From: CAWANF01 sp963783355
GTDB taxonomy: Bacteria > Bacteroidota > Rhodothermia > Balneolales > DATFMH01
Direction of reading: 5' to 3'
Assembly (NCBI GenBank): GCA_963783355.1
Contig: CAWANF010000006.1
Location: forward strand, 186,001-250,000
Length of the DNA stretch: 64,000 nt
Each line of letters starts with the position of its first letter. Position 1 is the stretch's first letter. Position numbers and translations under genes: made by a program. The notes under the pieces were generated by a model. The model had not been told where the DNA came from, did not search any database, and worked only from the letters and a program-made list of their open reading frames with translations. Below are positions 63,572 to 64,000 of the stretch, one piece after another.

Positions 63572-64000
63572 CTAAAATCCATGTGCTGTATAACTTCCCG
63601 AGGAAGCCAGCATTAAATAAACAATCACTCCGGTTATAGAAACATAAAACCAGATAGGCCAGGTCCAACGTGCAATCTTTTTATGTTTGGCATAATTCCC
63701 CTTTGTTGCCCGGTAAAGAGTAATCAAAACGAGGGGGACAATGATGGCTGCCAAAGTAATGTGTGAGATGAGGATGGTAAAATAGATCGGGCGTATCATT
63801 CCGGTACCGATAAAATGCACGTCACCAACTTTATAATGATAAATTAAATAAGAAATGAGGAAAAGCACAGATAGTCCAAATGCTGTCCACATCACTTTCA
63901 TATGCCATTGCCTTTTTCTTTTAAGAATTAAGACCAATCCTGTCAATAATAATACAAATGTAATTGAATTCAGTATTGCGTTGAGCAGTGGCAGATAATG
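63572..64000 (-). CDS. DUF420 membrane protein, cut by the window edge
   Basis: The C-terminal about 142 residues of a DUF420 protein; the gene starts beyond the end of the window. Codons from the edge read HYLPLLNAILNSITFVLLL and continue in frame into a body with about four helices, including WTAFGLSVLFLISYLIYHYK, TILISHITLAAIIVPLVLIT and ARWTWPIWFYVSITGVIVYL. The intra-frame histidines are typical of this family, commonly linked to cytochrome c oxidase assembly clusters. The true start is not visible. Confidence 0.85.
   Translation of the reverse strand, partial: HYLPLLNAILNSITFVLLLTGLVLILKRKRQWHMKVMWTAFGLSVLFLISYLIYHYKVGDVHFIGTGMIRPIYFTILISHITLAAIIVPLVLITLYRATKGNYAKHKKIARWTWPIWFYVSITGVIVYLMLASSGSYTAHGF

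Overview
The window is a gene-dense, moderately AT-rich bacterial chromosome segment with no rRNA, tRNA, CRISPR array or complete insertion sequence that I can see. The gene set points to the Bacteroidota/FCB superphylum, probably a Balneolota, Rhodothermota, Ignavibacteriota or Calditrichota-like lineage. The pointers are a GWxTD-domain secreted protein, a TonB-dependent receptor with an N-terminal carboxypeptidase-regulatory-like domain, a three-gene sdhCAB operon with a single-polypeptide cytochrome b subunit, a menaquinone-type methyltransferase, a YtxJ bacilliredoxin (bacillithiol user), a short M49 peptidase with an HEXXH zinc motif, and the block yicC-gmk-rpoZ-coaBC. The species cannot be fixed from the sequence alone.

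Layout. 1-9000 is an accessory-looking stretch of small detoxification and stress genes: an ArsR-type repressor with SRPBCC and DoxX partners, a VOC protein, a four-helix-bundle gene bracketed by palindromic repeats, a YdeI-like protein, katG, a MarR regulator with degraded DNA upstream, a SnoaL-like protein, a truncated DUF4386 gene and a quinone-oxidoreductase-like dehydrogenase. 9091-16624 (minus strand) holds a methionine/cysteine PLP enzyme, a repeat-rich gap, a lipoprotein M49 peptidase, and a giant AAA+/STAND-like ATPase translationally coupled to an MscS channel. 17084-25330 carries a GWxTD protein, a cell-wall amidase, uridine kinase, type III pantothenate kinase, an SDR, a small lipoprotein and RecQ. 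25404-28822 is sdhCAB with a clear terminator.

29189-38318 runs mainly on the plus strand: a YigZ/IMPACT gene interrupted by an in-frame TGA, cob(I)alamin adenosyltransferase, a phosphohexomutase, yicC-gmk-rpoZ-coaBC, and a membrane-anchored protein with a lipase; one GNAT-like gene (35091-36236) lies on the minus strand. 38315-44926 is a minus-strand housekeeping set (menG, fabZ-panB-surE with overlapping or abutting ends, a histidine phosphatase, comF, a flippase). 45151-53546 is a plus-strand run: RodZ-like protein, ligA, STAS protein, sodium:solute symporter, 7TM-HD phosphodiesterase, Xer recombinase. 53891-64000 holds a TonB receptor, gamma-glutamyltransferase, a small secreted beta-sandwich protein, mtnA, bacilliredoxin, a Sua5/YciO protein, a UPF0173 hydrolase, a di-heme cytochrome c and an edge-truncated DUF420 protein.

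The most notable observations are the palindromic repeat family around the four-helix-bundle gene (one copy is a perfect 17-bp inverted repeat ending at the start codon), the ATPase-MscS pair joined by TAATG, the internal TGA in the YigZ gene, and the apparent ATT start of the DoxX gene. Start codons were moved downstream of the longest open frame where a signal peptide, a ribosome binding site or family length required it.
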